A stretch of 64,000 nucleotides of DNA, from the NCBI RefSeq assembly GCF_002086695.1, contig NZ_MVIH01000013.1, positions 1 to 64,000 of the forward strand, in the 5' to 3' direction. The stretch is from Mycolicibacterium rhodesiae. GTDB lineage: Bacteria; Actinomycetota; Actinomycetes; Mycobacteriales; Mycobacteriaceae. Made by a program: the position numbers and the translations under genes. The number at the start of each line of letters is the position of its first letter. The first letter of the stretch is position 1. Shown one piece after another: positions 15,778 through 25,223 of this stretch. The notes under the pieces were generated by a model, which had not been told where the DNA came from, did not search any database, and saw only the letters and a program-made list of their open reading frames with translations.

Positions 15778-17009
15778 GCGGGCACCCCGTACCGGGCCAG
15801 GATCTTCGCCCGCCGGCGCGGATCGATGTTGATCTTGGTGATGTCACCGTCGTAGTGCTCGATCACCCGGTGGTCCATCATCCGGCGCCACACCCAGGGG
15901 AAGTACGTCACGCCGATCAAAGTCGCGTAGCCGCTCGGCAATTCGGGCGCCTCGGACATGCTGCGCAGCGTCTGGTAACGCCGGGTCGGGTTGGCGTGGT
16001 GGTCGCTGTGCCGTTGCAGGTGATACAGGAACAGGTTGGTCACCAGATGGTCGGAGTTCCAGCTGTGCTGCGGGGAGCACCGCTCGTATCGTCCGTTCTC
16101 GTTCTTCTGGCGCAGCAGTCCGTAGTGCTCCAGATAGTTCACCGACTCCAGCATCGAGAAGCCGAACACCGCCTGGATGATGAGGAACGGAATCAGCGCG
16201 GGGCCGAACACCGCGATGAGCGCGCCGAACAGCACCACCGACATCAGCCAGGCGTTGAGAACGTCGTTGCCCAGCCAGGTACGCGGATCCCACGGACTCC
16301 TGCCGAGTCGGCGGATACGGGCCGCCTCGAGTGTGAGCGCTGAGCGGGCGCTACCAAACACGCTGCGCGGCAGGAACTCCCAGAACGTCTCGCCGAAGCG
16401 GGCCGACGCCGGATCCTCCGGGGTGGCGACCCGCACGTGGTGGCCACGGTTGTGCTCGATATAGAAGTGGCCGTAGCAGGTCTGCGCCAGCGTGATCTTC
16501 GACAGCCAGCGCTCCAGCGAGTCCTTCTTGTGTCCGAGTTCGTGCGCGGTGTTGATGCCCGTTCCGCCGAGCACGCCCACCGACAGCGCCAGACCGATCT
16601 TGGCGAACCAGCTCAGCGAGCCCTCGTAGCCCAGCCAGCTGAGGTTCGACGCGGTGAACATGTAGGCGCCGAAGATCAGGCTGAGGAATTGGAACGGGAT
16701 GAACGCGTACGTGCAGTACCGGTAGTACTTGTCGTTCTCCAGGTACTCCATCAGTTCGTCCGGCGGGTTCTGGCCGTCGCGGCCGAACTTCAGGTCCAGC
16801 GCCGGCAGCAGCGCGTAGATCAGGAACGGGCCGACCCAGAAAAACACCTGGGACGCCGCGGTCCAACCGAGCTGGTTCAGACCCCAGATGACCGGCAGCA
16901 CCACGAACAGCGCGGTCGGTGCGATCAGGCCCATCAGCCACAGGTAGCGCTTCTTGTCCCGCCACTGCGCAGTCGGCGCAGGGACGGCGTTGTCCAGCTG
17001 AGACGTCAC
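15774..17009 (-). CDS. alkB: Alkane 1-monooxygenase AlkB
   Basis: The 411-residue integral membrane di-iron enzyme hydroxylates the terminal carbon of medium-chain alkanes using rubredoxin electrons. The histidine boxes are complete: HELGHK (156-161), EHNRGHH (185-191), the NYLEHYG signature (291-297) and LQRHSDHHA (331-339). About six membrane segments are visible. The start is GTG 17009 behind a strong AGGAGGT site. It is the first gene of alkB-rubA-rubB-alkX, driven by the promoter at 17045-17073. Confidence 0.97.
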   Translation of the reverse strand: MTSQLDNAVPAPTAQWRDKKRYLWLMGLIAPTALFVVLPVIWGLNQLGWTAASQVFFWVGPFLIYALLPALDLKFGRDGQNPPDELMEYLENDKYYRYCTYAFIPFQFLSLIFGAYMFTASNLSWLGYEGSLSWFAKIGLALSVGVLGGTGINTAHELGHKKDSLERWLSKITLAQTCYGHFYIEHNRGHHVRVATPEDPASARFGETFWEFLPRSVFGSARSALTLEAARIRRLGRSPWDPRTWLGNDVLNAWLMSVVLFGALIAVFGPALIPFLIIQAVFGFSMLESVNYLEHYGLLRQKNENGRYERCSPQHSWNSDHLVTNLFLYHLQRHSDHHANPTRRYQTLRSMSEAPELPSGYATLIGVTYFPWVWRRMMDHRVIEHYDGDITKINIDPRRRAKILARYGVPA

Positions 17010-17044
17010 GACGGTTACCTCCTAAGTCAGGTTCGATTGATTTG

Positions 17045-17081
17045 ACTATAGAGGCAGATTTGTCGGGTGTCTAGACAAATC
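17045..17081 (-). promoter_or_regulatory. alkB promoter with overlapping AlkX operator-like inverted repeat
   Basis: On the minus strand the -35 TAGACA (17073-17068) and -10 TATAGT (17050-17045) are separated by 17 bases, a good SigA-type promoter 30-40 bases before alkB. A perfect 8-bp inverted repeat, GATTTGTC (17057-17064) and GACAAATC (17074-17081) with 9 bases between, covers the -35 box and part of the spacer. A repressor bound there would block RNA polymerase; AlkX is the likely ligand-controlled repressor. Confidence 0.7.
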
Positions 17082-17096
17082 GCTGGTCTTTGTAAA

Positions 17097-18584
17097 TCAG
17101 CGGGCGGCGGCGGCCTCCCGCTTGGCCAACACCGAGTGGGATCGCCCGTAGAGCAGGTAGAACCCCACCCCGATGACCATCCACACCAGGAACCGAATCC
17201 AGGTCAGACCGGTCAGGTTGAGCATCAGCCAGCCACACGCCGCGATGGACAGGATCGGCAACACCGGGACCAGCGGCGCACGGAACCCGCGCTCCAGGTC
17301 CGGGCGGGTCCGGCGAAGAATGATCACGCCGGCCGAGACCAGGATGAACGCGAACAGCGTCCCCACGTTCACCATCTCTTCGAGCTTGTCGATCGGGAAG
17401 ACGGTGGCCGCGACCGCGGTGAGCACGCCGACCAGCACGGTGATCCGCACCGGCGTGCCGCGGCTGCCGGTCTGGGCCAGCTGACGCGGCAGCAGGCCGT
17501 CGCGCGCCATCGCGAACAACACCCGCGACAACCCGAGAATCAGCACCATGACCACCGTGGTCAGGCCGGCCAGCGCTCCGATCGAGATCACCTTGGCCGC
17601 CCAGTCCACACCGTTGAGCGAGAACGCGGTGGCGAGGTTGGCGTGGCCGTTCTCGGCCTTGTCGCGCAGGTCGCTGAATCGGACCATGCCCGACAACACG
17701 ATCGAGACCGACACGTAGAGGACGGTCACGATCGCCAGCGAGGCGAGGATGCCTCGCGCGACGTCTCGCTGCGGGTTCTTGGTCTCCTCGGCCGTCGTGG
17801 CCACCACGTCGAACCCGATGAATGCGAAGAACACGATCGAGGCCCCGGCCAGCACTCCGTACATGCCGTAATGACTGCTCTCGGCGCCGGTCAGCAGGGA
17901 GAAGACGGACTGGTTGACGCCCGTTCCGGACGAACCCGCGCCGCTCTCGGACGGCGGGATGAACGGGGAGAAGTTGGCCGCCTTGATGTAGAACGCTCCG
18001 ACGATGACGACGAGCGCGACGACCGCGACCTTGATGGCTGTGATCACTGCCGAGACGTTCGCCGAGAGTTTGGTGCCCAACGCGAGCAGGGTGGTGACGA
18101 TCGCGACGATGAGCAGGGCACCCCAGTCGAAGTTCAGCGGGCCGATGGCCACGACCCCACCGGAGAAACCGAAGACGGTGCCCAGATAACTGGACCAGCC
18201 CTTGGCCACCACGGCGGCGCCGACCGCGAACTCCAAGATCAGGTCCCAGCCGATGATCCAGGCGACGAACTCCCCGAACGTCGCGTACGAGAAGGTGTAG
18301 GCGCTGCCCGCCACCGGCAGCATCGAAGCGAACTCGGCGTAGCACAGCGCAGCCAAACCGCAGGTCACAGCAGCGATGACGAACGACACCGAGATGGCGG
18401 GGCCGGTGATGTTGCCGAACGTCGACGCGGTGACGGTGAAGATGCCCGCGCCCACGACGACGGAGACGCCGAAGACCGTGAGGTCCCACCACGTCAGATT
18501 TTTGCGGAGCCGGGTGCCCGGCTCGTCGGTGTCGAGGATGGACTGCTCCACCGACTTGGTCCGCCACTTAGAGGTCATCTGCAT
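17097..18584 (-). CDS. APC-family amino acid permease, probably cationic amino acids
   Basis: The 495-residue membrane protein has about 12 hydrophobic segments. The first contains FGVSVVVGAGIFTVTAS, the substrate-binding GxGIF element of APC transporters, followed by AALCYAEFASMLPVAGSAY, characteristic of the CAT (cationic amino acid) group. It corresponds in place to Rv3253c in M. tuberculosis. It starts at ATG 18584, divergent from the FAD gene with 52 bases between, and ends 87 bases before alkB. Confidence 0.9.
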   Translation of the reverse strand: MQMTSKWRTKSVEQSILDTDEPGTRLRKNLTWWDLTVFGVSVVVGAGIFTVTASTFGNITGPAISVSFVIAAVTCGLAALCYAEFASMLPVAGSAYTFSYATFGEFVAWIIGWDLILEFAVGAAVVAKGWSSYLGTVFGFSGGVVAIGPLNFDWGALLIVAIVTTLLALGTKLSANVSAVITAIKVAVVALVVIVGAFYIKAANFSPFIPPSESGAGSSGTGVNQSVFSLLTGAESSHYGMYGVLAGASIVFFAFIGFDVVATTAEETKNPQRDVARGILASLAIVTVLYVSVSIVLSGMVRFSDLRDKAENGHANLATAFSLNGVDWAAKVISIGALAGLTTVVMVLILGLSRVLFAMARDGLLPRQLAQTGSRGTPVRITVLVGVLTAVAATVFPIDKLEEMVNVGTLFAFILVSAGVIILRRTRPDLERGFRAPLVPVLPILSIAACGWLMLNLTGLTWIRFLVWMVIGVGFYLLYGRSHSVLAKREAAAAR

Positions 18585-18636
18585 GTTCCTTCTATTACCC
18601 CGGTTAGCAGAAGTTTGAGCGGGTATCTAAGAGGTC

Positions 18637-20028
18637 GTGGGCATACCCCCGAAGCGTCACCATGCCATCGTCATCGGGGCCAGCATCGCCGGGCTGTGCG
18701 CTGCCCGAGTGCTGTCCGACCACTACGACCGGGTGACGGTCTATGAACGCGACACTCTGCCCCCGGAACCTGCCCACCGCGGCGCGGTGCCTCAGGACCG
18801 GCATGTACACATCCTGATGGCCCGGGGTGCCCACGAGTTCGAAACACTGTTTCCCGGTCTGCTCGACGACATGGTCGCCGCGGGGGTGGCCAAGCTCGAG
18901 AACCGCCCCGACTGCATCCACTTCGGCGCCGCCGGCCATGTGCTGGGCACCGGGCACACGCTGCAGCGCGAGTTCACTGCCTACGTGCCCAGCCGCAAAC
19001 AGCTCGAGTGGCAGATCCGCCGGCGCACCGCCGCCCTGCCGAATGTGGACATCGTGCAGCGCGACGTGAACGCCCCGCGATTCGACGGCGAGCGCCAAAC
19101 TGTCACCGGGGTCGAGCTGTCCGCGCCCGGAGGGGACGAAATCGTGCCAGCCGACCTCGTCGTGGACGCCTCCGGTCGCGGCACCCGGTTACCGTCATGG
19201 CTGGATGAATGGGGGTTCGCCCGTCCTCGCGAGCAGACCGTCGACGTCGGAATCTGCTACGCCACACAGCAGTTGCGCATTCCAGACGGCCTGATCAAGG
19301 AGAAGGTCGTGGTGGCGGGCGCATCGCGCGCTCAGCAAGCCGGGTTGGGAATGCTGTTCTACGAGGACGGCACCTGGGGCTTGACCACGTTCACCGTCAA
19401 TCACGTCCCACCGCCGCAGACGCTGTCCGAGATACACCGGATTGCCGACGACGTGCTACCGGCGCCGCTGGCATCCGCGATTCGCCAGGGAGAACCCTTG
19501 GGCGACATCGCTTTCCACCGCTACCCGATCAGCCGGTGGCGCCGCTACGATAAGCTCCAGCGTTTTCCCGGCGGGATCGTGCCGATCGGCGACGCCGTCG
19601 CGAGCTTCAATCCCACCTACGGCCAGGGCATGACGATGACCGCATTGCAGGCCGGCCACCTGCGTCGGCTACTGGACTCCGATACCCGCCACCTGGCCTA
19701 CGAACTGGGCCGCGCGACCGCGAAAACCACATATCCCGTCTGGACGATGAACGCGATCGGCGACCTGACCCTGCACGGCACCGAAGGCCCGGCGCCATGG
19801 TGGTACCGACCGGTCGGGTCGTTGTTCGATCAATTCCTCGGCGCCGCGGAGAGCGATCGTGTTCTGGCGGAATGGTTTTTGCGCCGGTTCAGCCTGCTGG
19901 ACAGCTTGTACATGGTCCCGCCCGCCTCGGTCATCGGCCGCGCGATCCGCCACAACATGTCGTCATGGTGGGCACAGAAGCGGGCTACCGCGCCAGTGCT
20001 CGATCCAGATCCGGTTCCAGGTAGATAA
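18637..20028 (+). CDS. FAD-dependent monooxygenase-like protein
   Basis: The 463-residue protein starts with GTG 18637 (MGIPPKRHHAIVIGASIAGLCAARVLSDHYDRVTVYERD when the first residue is read as Met), containing the GxSIAG-type FAD dinucleotide fold. A second FAD motif is PIGDAVASFNPTYGQGMTMTALQAG near residue 320, as in aromatic-ring hydroxylases and geranylgeranyl reductase-like enzymes. No membrane segment is seen. The substrate is unknown. Its place corresponds to Rv3254. The last 44 bases overlap the end of the CDF transporter gene on the other strand. Confidence 0.82.
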   Translation: MGIPPKRHHAIVIGASIAGLCAARVLSDHYDRVTVYERDTLPPEPAHRGAVPQDRHVHILMARGAHEFETLFPGLLDDMVAAGVAKLENRPDCIHFGAAGHVLGTGHTLQREFTAYVPSRKQLEWQIRRRTAALPNVDIVQRDVNAPRFDGERQTVTGVELSAPGGDEIVPADLVVDASGRGTRLPSWLDEWGFARPREQTVDVGICYATQQLRIPDGLIKEKVVVAGASRAQQAGLGMLFYEDGTWGLTTFTVNHVPPPQTLSEIHRIADDVLPAPLASAIRQGEPLGDIAFHRYPISRWRRYDKLQRFPGGIVPIGDAVASFNPTYGQGMTMTALQAGHLRRLLDSDTRHLAYELGRATAKTTYPVWTMNAIGDLTLHGTEGPAPWWYRPVGSLFDQFLGAAESDRVLAEWFLRRFSLLDSLYMVPPASVIGRAIRHNMSSWWAQKRATAPVLDPDPVPGR

Positions 20029-20905
20029 CCCGCGCCGCGGGCACCGCCGAGCGCACGGCCGCCTCCGCGGCGTCGATGGTGACGGCCACTGTGGCCAGGT
20101 CGGTGTCGGGGGCCAGCGCGATCTTGGCCCCGACCAGCATCTCCTCAGGACCCAGGTACTGCGTGCGCAGATGAATCACCCGATCGACGTTCGCGGTCTG
20201 CTCCAGCGCCGACTGGATCGCCCGGCATTCGTCGGGGGTGGCACCCTCGCCGATCAGCAGGCTGTGCATCTCGACCATCAGGATCACCGCGATGACACCG
20301 AGCAGCACCCCGATCAAGATGGTGCCGACGCCGTCCCACACCGGGTTGTCGGTAAGGATCGTCAGGCCCACGCCGGCGAGTGCGAACACCAGACCGACCA
20401 GGGCACCGGTGTCCTCCAGTAGGACCACGGGCAACTCGGGATTGCGCGAACGGCGGATGAACTGCCACCACGAACTGGTGCCCTTCAACGGACGTGACTC
20501 CACCATCGCGGTACGAAAGCTGTAGGACTCCAGGGCAATTGCCACCGCCAGGATCACCACCGCCACGATCGGCGAGGTCAGCGGTTCGGGGTGGCCGATC
20601 TTGTGATAGCCCTCGTACAGGGCGAAGATCGAGCCCAGGCTGAACAGCACGAGCGCCACGACGAACGAGTAGAAGTAGCGGCTGCGGCCGTACCCGAACT
20701 GATGCAGGCTGTCGGCCTGCTTGCGGGCCTGGCGCTGACCGAACAGCAACAGCCCCTGATTCGACGTGTCGGCCACCGAGTGCACCGACTCGGCGAGCAT
20801 CGAGGAACTGCCGGTGATCAGGAACCCGACGAACTTCGCGACCGCGATGCCCGCGTTGGCGGCCAGCGCCGCGAGAATCGCCTTGGTGCTGCCCTCGGTC
20901 GACAT
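19985..20905 (-). CDS. Cation diffusion facilitator (CDF) transporter
   Basis: The 306-residue protein has about five to six membrane segments and the CDF metal-site motif SVHSVADTSNQG near residue 41. A cytosolic C-terminal domain (about 205-306) contains VDRVIHLRTQYLGPEEMLVGAKI, the ferredoxin-like CDF tail. It probably exports zinc or another divalent metal in exchange for protons. The gene ends inside the last 44 bases of the convergent FAD gene. Confidence 0.88.
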   Translation of the reverse strand: MSTEGSTKAILAALAANAGIAVAKFVGFLITGSSSMLAESVHSVADTSNQGLLLFGQRQARKQADSLHQFGYGRSRYFYSFVVALVLFSLGSIFALYEGYHKIGHPEPLTSPIVAVVILAVAIALESYSFRTAMVESRPLKGTSSWWQFIRRSRNPELPVVLLEDTGALVGLVFALAGVGLTILTDNPVWDGVGTILIGVLLGVIAVILMVEMHSLLIGEGATPDECRAIQSALEQTANVDRVIHLRTQYLGPEEMLVGAKIALAPDTDLATVAVTIDAAEAAVRSAVPAARVIYLEPDLDRALAR

Positions 20906-20931
20906 GCGGTGTCCTCCCCAGGCTCAGTTGC

Positions 20932-22158
20932 TCAAAGGCCAACCGTAGCCCGGAACAACCGGGAGGGCGAAGTCGCCTCCAGGCGGATCGGACCGTCGTC
21001 GGCGGCCACCCAGGCTGCGGACCCGCGATTGAGCTCCACCACATCAGACTTCGCGCGCACGAGCACTGAACCTTGGGTGCAGACCAGGATCTGGGGACCG
21101 TCGTGGCGGGACGGGGCGTCGATCTCGTGGCCGAGGTTCTCGCCGTCCAGCATGAGGATGCAGGCGGCGAACTCACTCGCCGGCGTCTCATAGACCAACT
21201 CGATGCCATCGCGGTGGGTGGGTGCGCGCAGCATCGTCTCGTCGGCAGGCATGAAGTCCAGCACGCGCAAGAGCTCGGGCACGTCGACGTGCTTCGGGGT
21301 CAGGCCACCGCGAAGCACGTTGTCGGAGTTGGCCATCACCTCCATGCCCACGCCGTGGATGTAGCTGTGCAGGTTGCCCGCCGGCATGAAGATCGCCTCA
21401 CCGGGCTCCAGCGTGATCCGGTTGAGCAGCATGGCCGCCAGCACACCGGCATCGCCGGGATAGCGCTCCCCCAGCTCCAGTAGCGTCCTGGCTTCATCGC
21501 CGAATTCCGTTGCACCGGAACGTACATAGTTGACCGCGCCGTCGAGGACAGCCGGGATCAGCACATCCAGATCGGGTTGCGGGGCGGTGATCCATGTGGT
21601 GAACAGGGCGCGCAGACCGTCGGCATCGGGCTGGCCGCTGAGAAGTCCGATGAACGGATCGAGTTCCGGCACCGCCAGCGCGCGCATCAGATCGACCGAA
21701 CGCGCGGCAGGCCGGAAGCCGCCGAGCGCGTGGAATTCGCTGAGCGCGACCAACAGTTCGGGCTTGTGATTGCGGTCGCGATAGTTGCGGACCGGGGAGT
21801 TGAGCGGCACGCCCAATCGGTCCTCGCGCACGTAACCTTCGACGGCCTGCTCCGCGCTGGGATGGGCTTGCAGCGACAGCGGCTCCTCGGCGGCCAGCAC
21901 CTTCACCAGCAGGGGCAGCACGTCGCCGTAGCGACCGCGTACGGCAGGCCCCAACTGGCCGTCCGGATCAGCTCGCACGGCGTCGAGCAACGACGTCTCG
22001 CCGTCTGCGGTCTCCAGCCATGCCGGGTCCCCCGGATGAGCGCCCAGCCACAACTCGGCTTCGGGATGCGCTGTTGGCGAAGGTCTTCCGGTGAACTCCG
22101 CGATGGCTGTCCGAGATCCCCATGCGTAGGTGCGGATGGCACCACGTAGCAGTTCCAC
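20932..22158 (-). CDS. manA: Mannose-6-phosphate isomerase ManA
   Basis: The enzyme interconverts fructose-6-P and mannose-6-P. From GTG 22158 (VELLRGAIRTYAWGSRTA) it has 408 residues, matching the family; a longer frame would overlap the upstream gene. Zinc ligands are visible at SLQAHPSAEQA and the HPEAELWLGAHP motif, and GGLTPKHVDVPELLRVLDF marks the type I class. It begins 8 bases after the stop of the SIS-type gene and is the last gene of the manB-SIS-manA set, which feeds mannose into lipoarabinomannan and mannosides. Confidence 0.93.
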   Translation of the reverse strand: MELLRGAIRTYAWGSRTAIAEFTGRPSPTAHPEAELWLGAHPGDPAWLETADGETSLLDAVRADPDGQLGPAVRGRYGDVLPLLVKVLAAEEPLSLQAHPSAEQAVEGYVREDRLGVPLNSPVRNYRDRNHKPELLVALSEFHALGGFRPAARSVDLMRALAVPELDPFIGLLSGQPDADGLRALFTTWITAPQPDLDVLIPAVLDGAVNYVRSGATEFGDEARTLLELGERYPGDAGVLAAMLLNRITLEPGEAIFMPAGNLHSYIHGVGMEVMANSDNVLRGGLTPKHVDVPELLRVLDFMPADETMLRAPTHRDGIELVYETPASEFAACILMLDGENLGHEIDAPSRHDGPQILVCTQGSVLVRAKSDVVELNRGSAAWVAADDGPIRLEATSPSRLFRATVGL

Positions 22159-22165
22159 TGGGACG

Positions 22166-23242
22166 TTATCCCCCCACCAATCTGAGATAAACCGCGGCCA
22201 TCTGCAATCGCACGGCCAGCGTGGCGAGCTGTTGTTCGGCTCGCCCTGTCGGGGCCGGAACCGACCCCCCCTCCCCGAAGTCTTGCGCCCCGACCAGGTC
22301 GACGTCGTCGAAGCCACTCACCCGCGCGGCGAGCATCGGGCGTTCGGCGTCCAGAGTTAAAGCCAGCACCTTCGGGCCCCTCGACAGCGGACCGTCGAGC
22401 TCCTCGTCATGGAACAGCGCGTCCACCGGATCGCCGAATTGATGTGCGATGCCGGTACGCAACGCGACCAGCGCGTCGGACAGGCCGGCCGCGGCGACGG
22501 CATGGCCGGCCAGCCGCAGCAATACCGTCGCGGCGTAGCGTGCCAGCCCCAGGGTGGCCGCATTCTCACCGGCGAGCACGACCTGCCTGCCGGACATCCG
22601 CTCGGCCAGCGCCTTCGCCGGATTGGTGAACACGTCGCGACTTGCGCTGTTGCGCAACGCCTCGGCGTCGAGCTCGTCGGCCAAGCCGGCCAGATCGGTC
22701 TGCAGTGCCGGGTCGACAGCCTGCATTGTCGCAAGCCCGGCCGCAAGGTAGCGGCTCAACCCGAATTCGTCGGGGGTCCGCAACCGGGGCTCGAGCACCG
22801 CGGTCCGCCCTGCCGTGGCCTCGCGCAGCGGACCTTCGTACGGCGCGGCGACGACAACCCGGGCGCCGCGGCGCACCGCCGTCGCCGCGGCGGACACCAG
22901 CGCCGGATCCCCGGCGTCGTCACCGGCCACGACGAGAACGTCGAGCGGGCCGATCCAGGGCGGAGATTCGGCGGCCACCACGATCGGCTCCCCGGCGACT
23001 CCACCGAGGGTGGCGGCCAGCATCGAGCCCGCGCTCTCGGCGGCACCGTGCGCGGCCACCCAGATGACGGTCCGCGGTCGGTAGTCGGCGGCCAGCAGTG
23101 CCAGTTCGCCCTCGTCGACGGCGGCCGCGGTGGCGCGAACCTGGGCGCCCGCCATCGCGGCGGCCCGCAGGAGCCCGTCGCGGTCGGCTTCGAGCAGGCC
23201 CTCGGTGTCGTCGAGGTCGACGGTGGCATGGGCTGCGCTCAT
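22166..23242 (-). CDS. SIS-domain phosphosugar-binding protein (TobH-like)
   Basis: The 358-residue protein starts at ATG 23242 in an ATGA overlap with manB. Residues about 50-200 contain VIWVAAHGAAESAGSMLAAT and DVLVVAGDDAGDPALVSAA, typical of a sugar isomerase (SIS) fold, and a second similar half follows. It is the equivalent of Rv3256c. Its position between manB and manA suggests a role in mannose phosphate metabolism, but the reaction has not been established as far as I know. Confidence 0.82.
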   Translation of the reverse strand: MSAAHATVDLDDTEGLLEADRDGLLRAAAMAGAQVRATAAAVDEGELALLAADYRPRTVIWVAAHGAAESAGSMLAATLGGVAGEPIVVAAESPPWIGPLDVLVVAGDDAGDPALVSAAATAVRRGARVVVAAPYEGPLREATAGRTAVLEPRLRTPDEFGLSRYLAAGLATMQAVDPALQTDLAGLADELDAEALRNSASRDVFTNPAKALAERMSGRQVVLAGENAATLGLARYAATVLLRLAGHAVAAAGLSDALVALRTGIAHQFGDPVDALFHDEELDGPLSRGPKVLALTLDAERPMLAARVSGFDDVDLVGAQDFGEGGSVPAPTGRAEQQLATLAVRLQMAAVYLRLVGG

Positions 23243-24630
23243 GGCGCCGCCCCGGCCGGCTGAGCCGCGATGTCCTCGGAGACGCGGCGGACGATCTCCT
23301 CGATCTCCTGCGTGCTGCGCGCTTCGACGTTGAGCCGCAGCAGCGGTTCGGTGTTGGAAGTGCGCAGGTTGAACCAGGCTCCCTCGCCGAGGTCGACCGT
23401 CACCCCGTCGAGATGGTCGAGTGAGACAGTCTGTTGCCCAAAGGTTTTCAGCACCGATTCGACACACGCCGGCGCGTCGGCGACCCGGAAGTTGATCTCC
23501 CCGGAGGCCTCGTAGCGCTGGTAGTTCGCCATCAGTTCCGACAGCGGCCGGTCCTGCTCGCCCAACGCGGCAAGCACATGCAGAGCGGCCAGCATGCCGG
23601 AGTCCGCACCCCAGAAGTCGCGGAAATAATAGTGCGCCGAATGTTCACCACCGAAAATCGCTCCGGTGTCGGCCATCAGCGCCTTGATATAGGAGTGCCC
23701 GACGCGTGAGCGCACCGGCGTCCCGCCCCGTTCGACGACCAACTCGGGCACCGCGCGGGAGGTGATCAGGTTGTGGATGACGGTGGCACCGATCTCCCGG
23801 GAGAGTTCGCGCCCGGCCACCAGCGCGGTGACCGCCGACGGCGACACGGGGCCGCCGCGTTCGTCGACGACGAAACACCGGTCGGCGTCACCGTCGAACG
23901 CCAGTCCGATATCGGCGCCGGTCTCCACCACGAACTTCTGCAGGTCGACGAGATTGGCCGGCTCCAGCGGATTTGCTTCGTGGTTGGGGAACGACCCGTC
24001 GAGTTCGAAGTACAGCGGCAGCACCGTAAGCGATTCGATCGGCCCGAGGACCGCAGGCGTGGTGTGTCCGGCCATGCCGTTGCCGGCGTCGACCGCGACC
24101 CGCAGTGGCCGCGAACCGGCGACATCGACCAGCGAACGAAGGAACTGTCCGTAGTCGGCGAGCACATCCTGATCGCGCACCTGCCCGCGCGGGCCGTCGT
24201 AGCCGGGAACTCCGGCGATCACTTCGTCGCGGATGATCGCCAGTCCGGTGTCCTCCCCGACCGGCTTGGCCCCGGCGCGGCACAGCTTGATGCCGTTGTA
24301 GGCGGCCGGATTGTGGCTCGCCGTGAACATGGCACCCGCGCAGTCCAGGAAACCGGAGGCGAAGTACAGCTGATCGGTGGACGCCAGGCCGATCCGCACC
24401 ACATCGAGCCCCTGGGCGGTGACCCCGTCGGCGAATGCCGCGGCGAGCGCCGGCGAGCTCATCCGCATGTCGTAACCGATCGCGATCCGGTCGCCGCCTT
24501 CGTCGCGAATCAGGCGGGCGAACGCGGCCGCGACATCGGAGACGAACGCGTCGTCGATCTCTTGGCCGACCAGACCGCGCACGTCATAAGCCTTGATCAC
24601 ACGGCGAACCGCGTCGGCGGGCCTCGACAT
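23239..24630 (-). CDS. manB: Phosphomannomutase/phosphoglucomutase ManB
   Basis: The 463-residue enzyme interconverts mannose-6-P and mannose-1-P. The catalytic serine loop is FTASHNPAAYNGIK near residue 100, the metal loop is AFDGDADRCF near residue 240, the sugar-binding loop is GGEHSAHYY near residue 325 and the phosphate loop is RTSNTEPLLRLN near 425. All four are intact. It corresponds to Rv3257c. It is followed by the SIS gene with overlapping stop and start. Confidence 0.94.
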   Translation of the reverse strand: MSRPADAVRRVIKAYDVRGLVGQEIDDAFVSDVAAAFARLIRDEGGDRIAIGYDMRMSSPALAAAFADGVTAQGLDVVRIGLASTDQLYFASGFLDCAGAMFTASHNPAAYNGIKLCRAGAKPVGEDTGLAIIRDEVIAGVPGYDGPRGQVRDQDVLADYGQFLRSLVDVAGSRPLRVAVDAGNGMAGHTTPAVLGPIESLTVLPLYFELDGSFPNHEANPLEPANLVDLQKFVVETGADIGLAFDGDADRCFVVDERGGPVSPSAVTALVAGRELSREIGATVIHNLITSRAVPELVVERGGTPVRSRVGHSYIKALMADTGAIFGGEHSAHYYFRDFWGADSGMLAALHVLAALGEQDRPLSELMANYQRYEASGEINFRVADAPACVESVLKTFGQQTVSLDHLDGVTVDLGEGAWFNLRTSNTEPLLRLNVEARSTQEIEEIVRRVSEDIAAQPAGAAP

Positions 24631-24707
24631 GACAGATCTCCTGACCGAGAGGGACTCTTGGCCGCCAGCCTATCTGTTCCGGGCCCCCGGCAAGGGCGGC
24701 TATCGGG

Positions 24708-25157
24708 TCAGTCGGTGGGGTCCGGCAGTACCCGCAGGTGCCCACGGCGGCGGCCGGCGGTGGTCGGTCGCTGGGCGGCCGCCGGCATCATCGGGGTTCC
24801 GGTCGCAGGCGCGTGCGCGGCGCCGCTGGGATCGGAGAACCCGGCAATCGGGGCCCGCGCAGGCAACTCACGGCCTTCCCGGACCGCGTCGGCGAGAGCG
24901 ACGAGGTCATCTTCGTCGGGGAACTCCGGCAGCGGCCCGGCGTGGCGGACGAGCTCCCAGCCGCGCGGGGCGGTGATGCGGTTGGCATGAGTGATGCACA
25001 GGTCCCACGAATGCGGTTCTCGGGAGATTGCCAGTGGCCCGACGACCGCGGTCGAGTCGGAGTAGACGAACGTCAGCGTCGCCACCGCATAATGGGGGCA
25101 TCCAGGCCGGCAGCAGCGACGAGGAACATTCACGTCCGTGAGGCTATCGCGGTTCAT
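24708..25157 (-). CDS. DUF3499 family protein
   Basis: The 149-residue protein contains the conserved DUF3499 core VPRRCCRPGCPHYAVATLTF with four nearby Cys and His residues that could bind a metal, followed by EPHSWDLCITHANRITAPRGWE. The tail is Pro/Ala rich and variable. The first residues before VNVPRRC are uncertain and the start may be the internal GTG about eight codons in. The function is not known; it is conserved in actinobacteria and corresponds to Rv3258c. Confidence 0.85.
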   Translation of the reverse strand: MNRDSLTDVNVPRRCCRPGCPHYAVATLTFVYSDSTAVVGPLAISREPHSWDLCITHANRITAPRGWELVRHAGPLPEFPDEDDLVALADAVREGRELPARAPIAGFSDPSGAAHAPATGTPMMPAAAQRPTTAGRRRGHLRVLPDPTD

Positions 25158-25223
25158 TCACAGGTTGCCGGGGGACACGCGCAGCCGCCGGGCGGCCGAT
25201 TCACAACCGTTACGATCACATCC

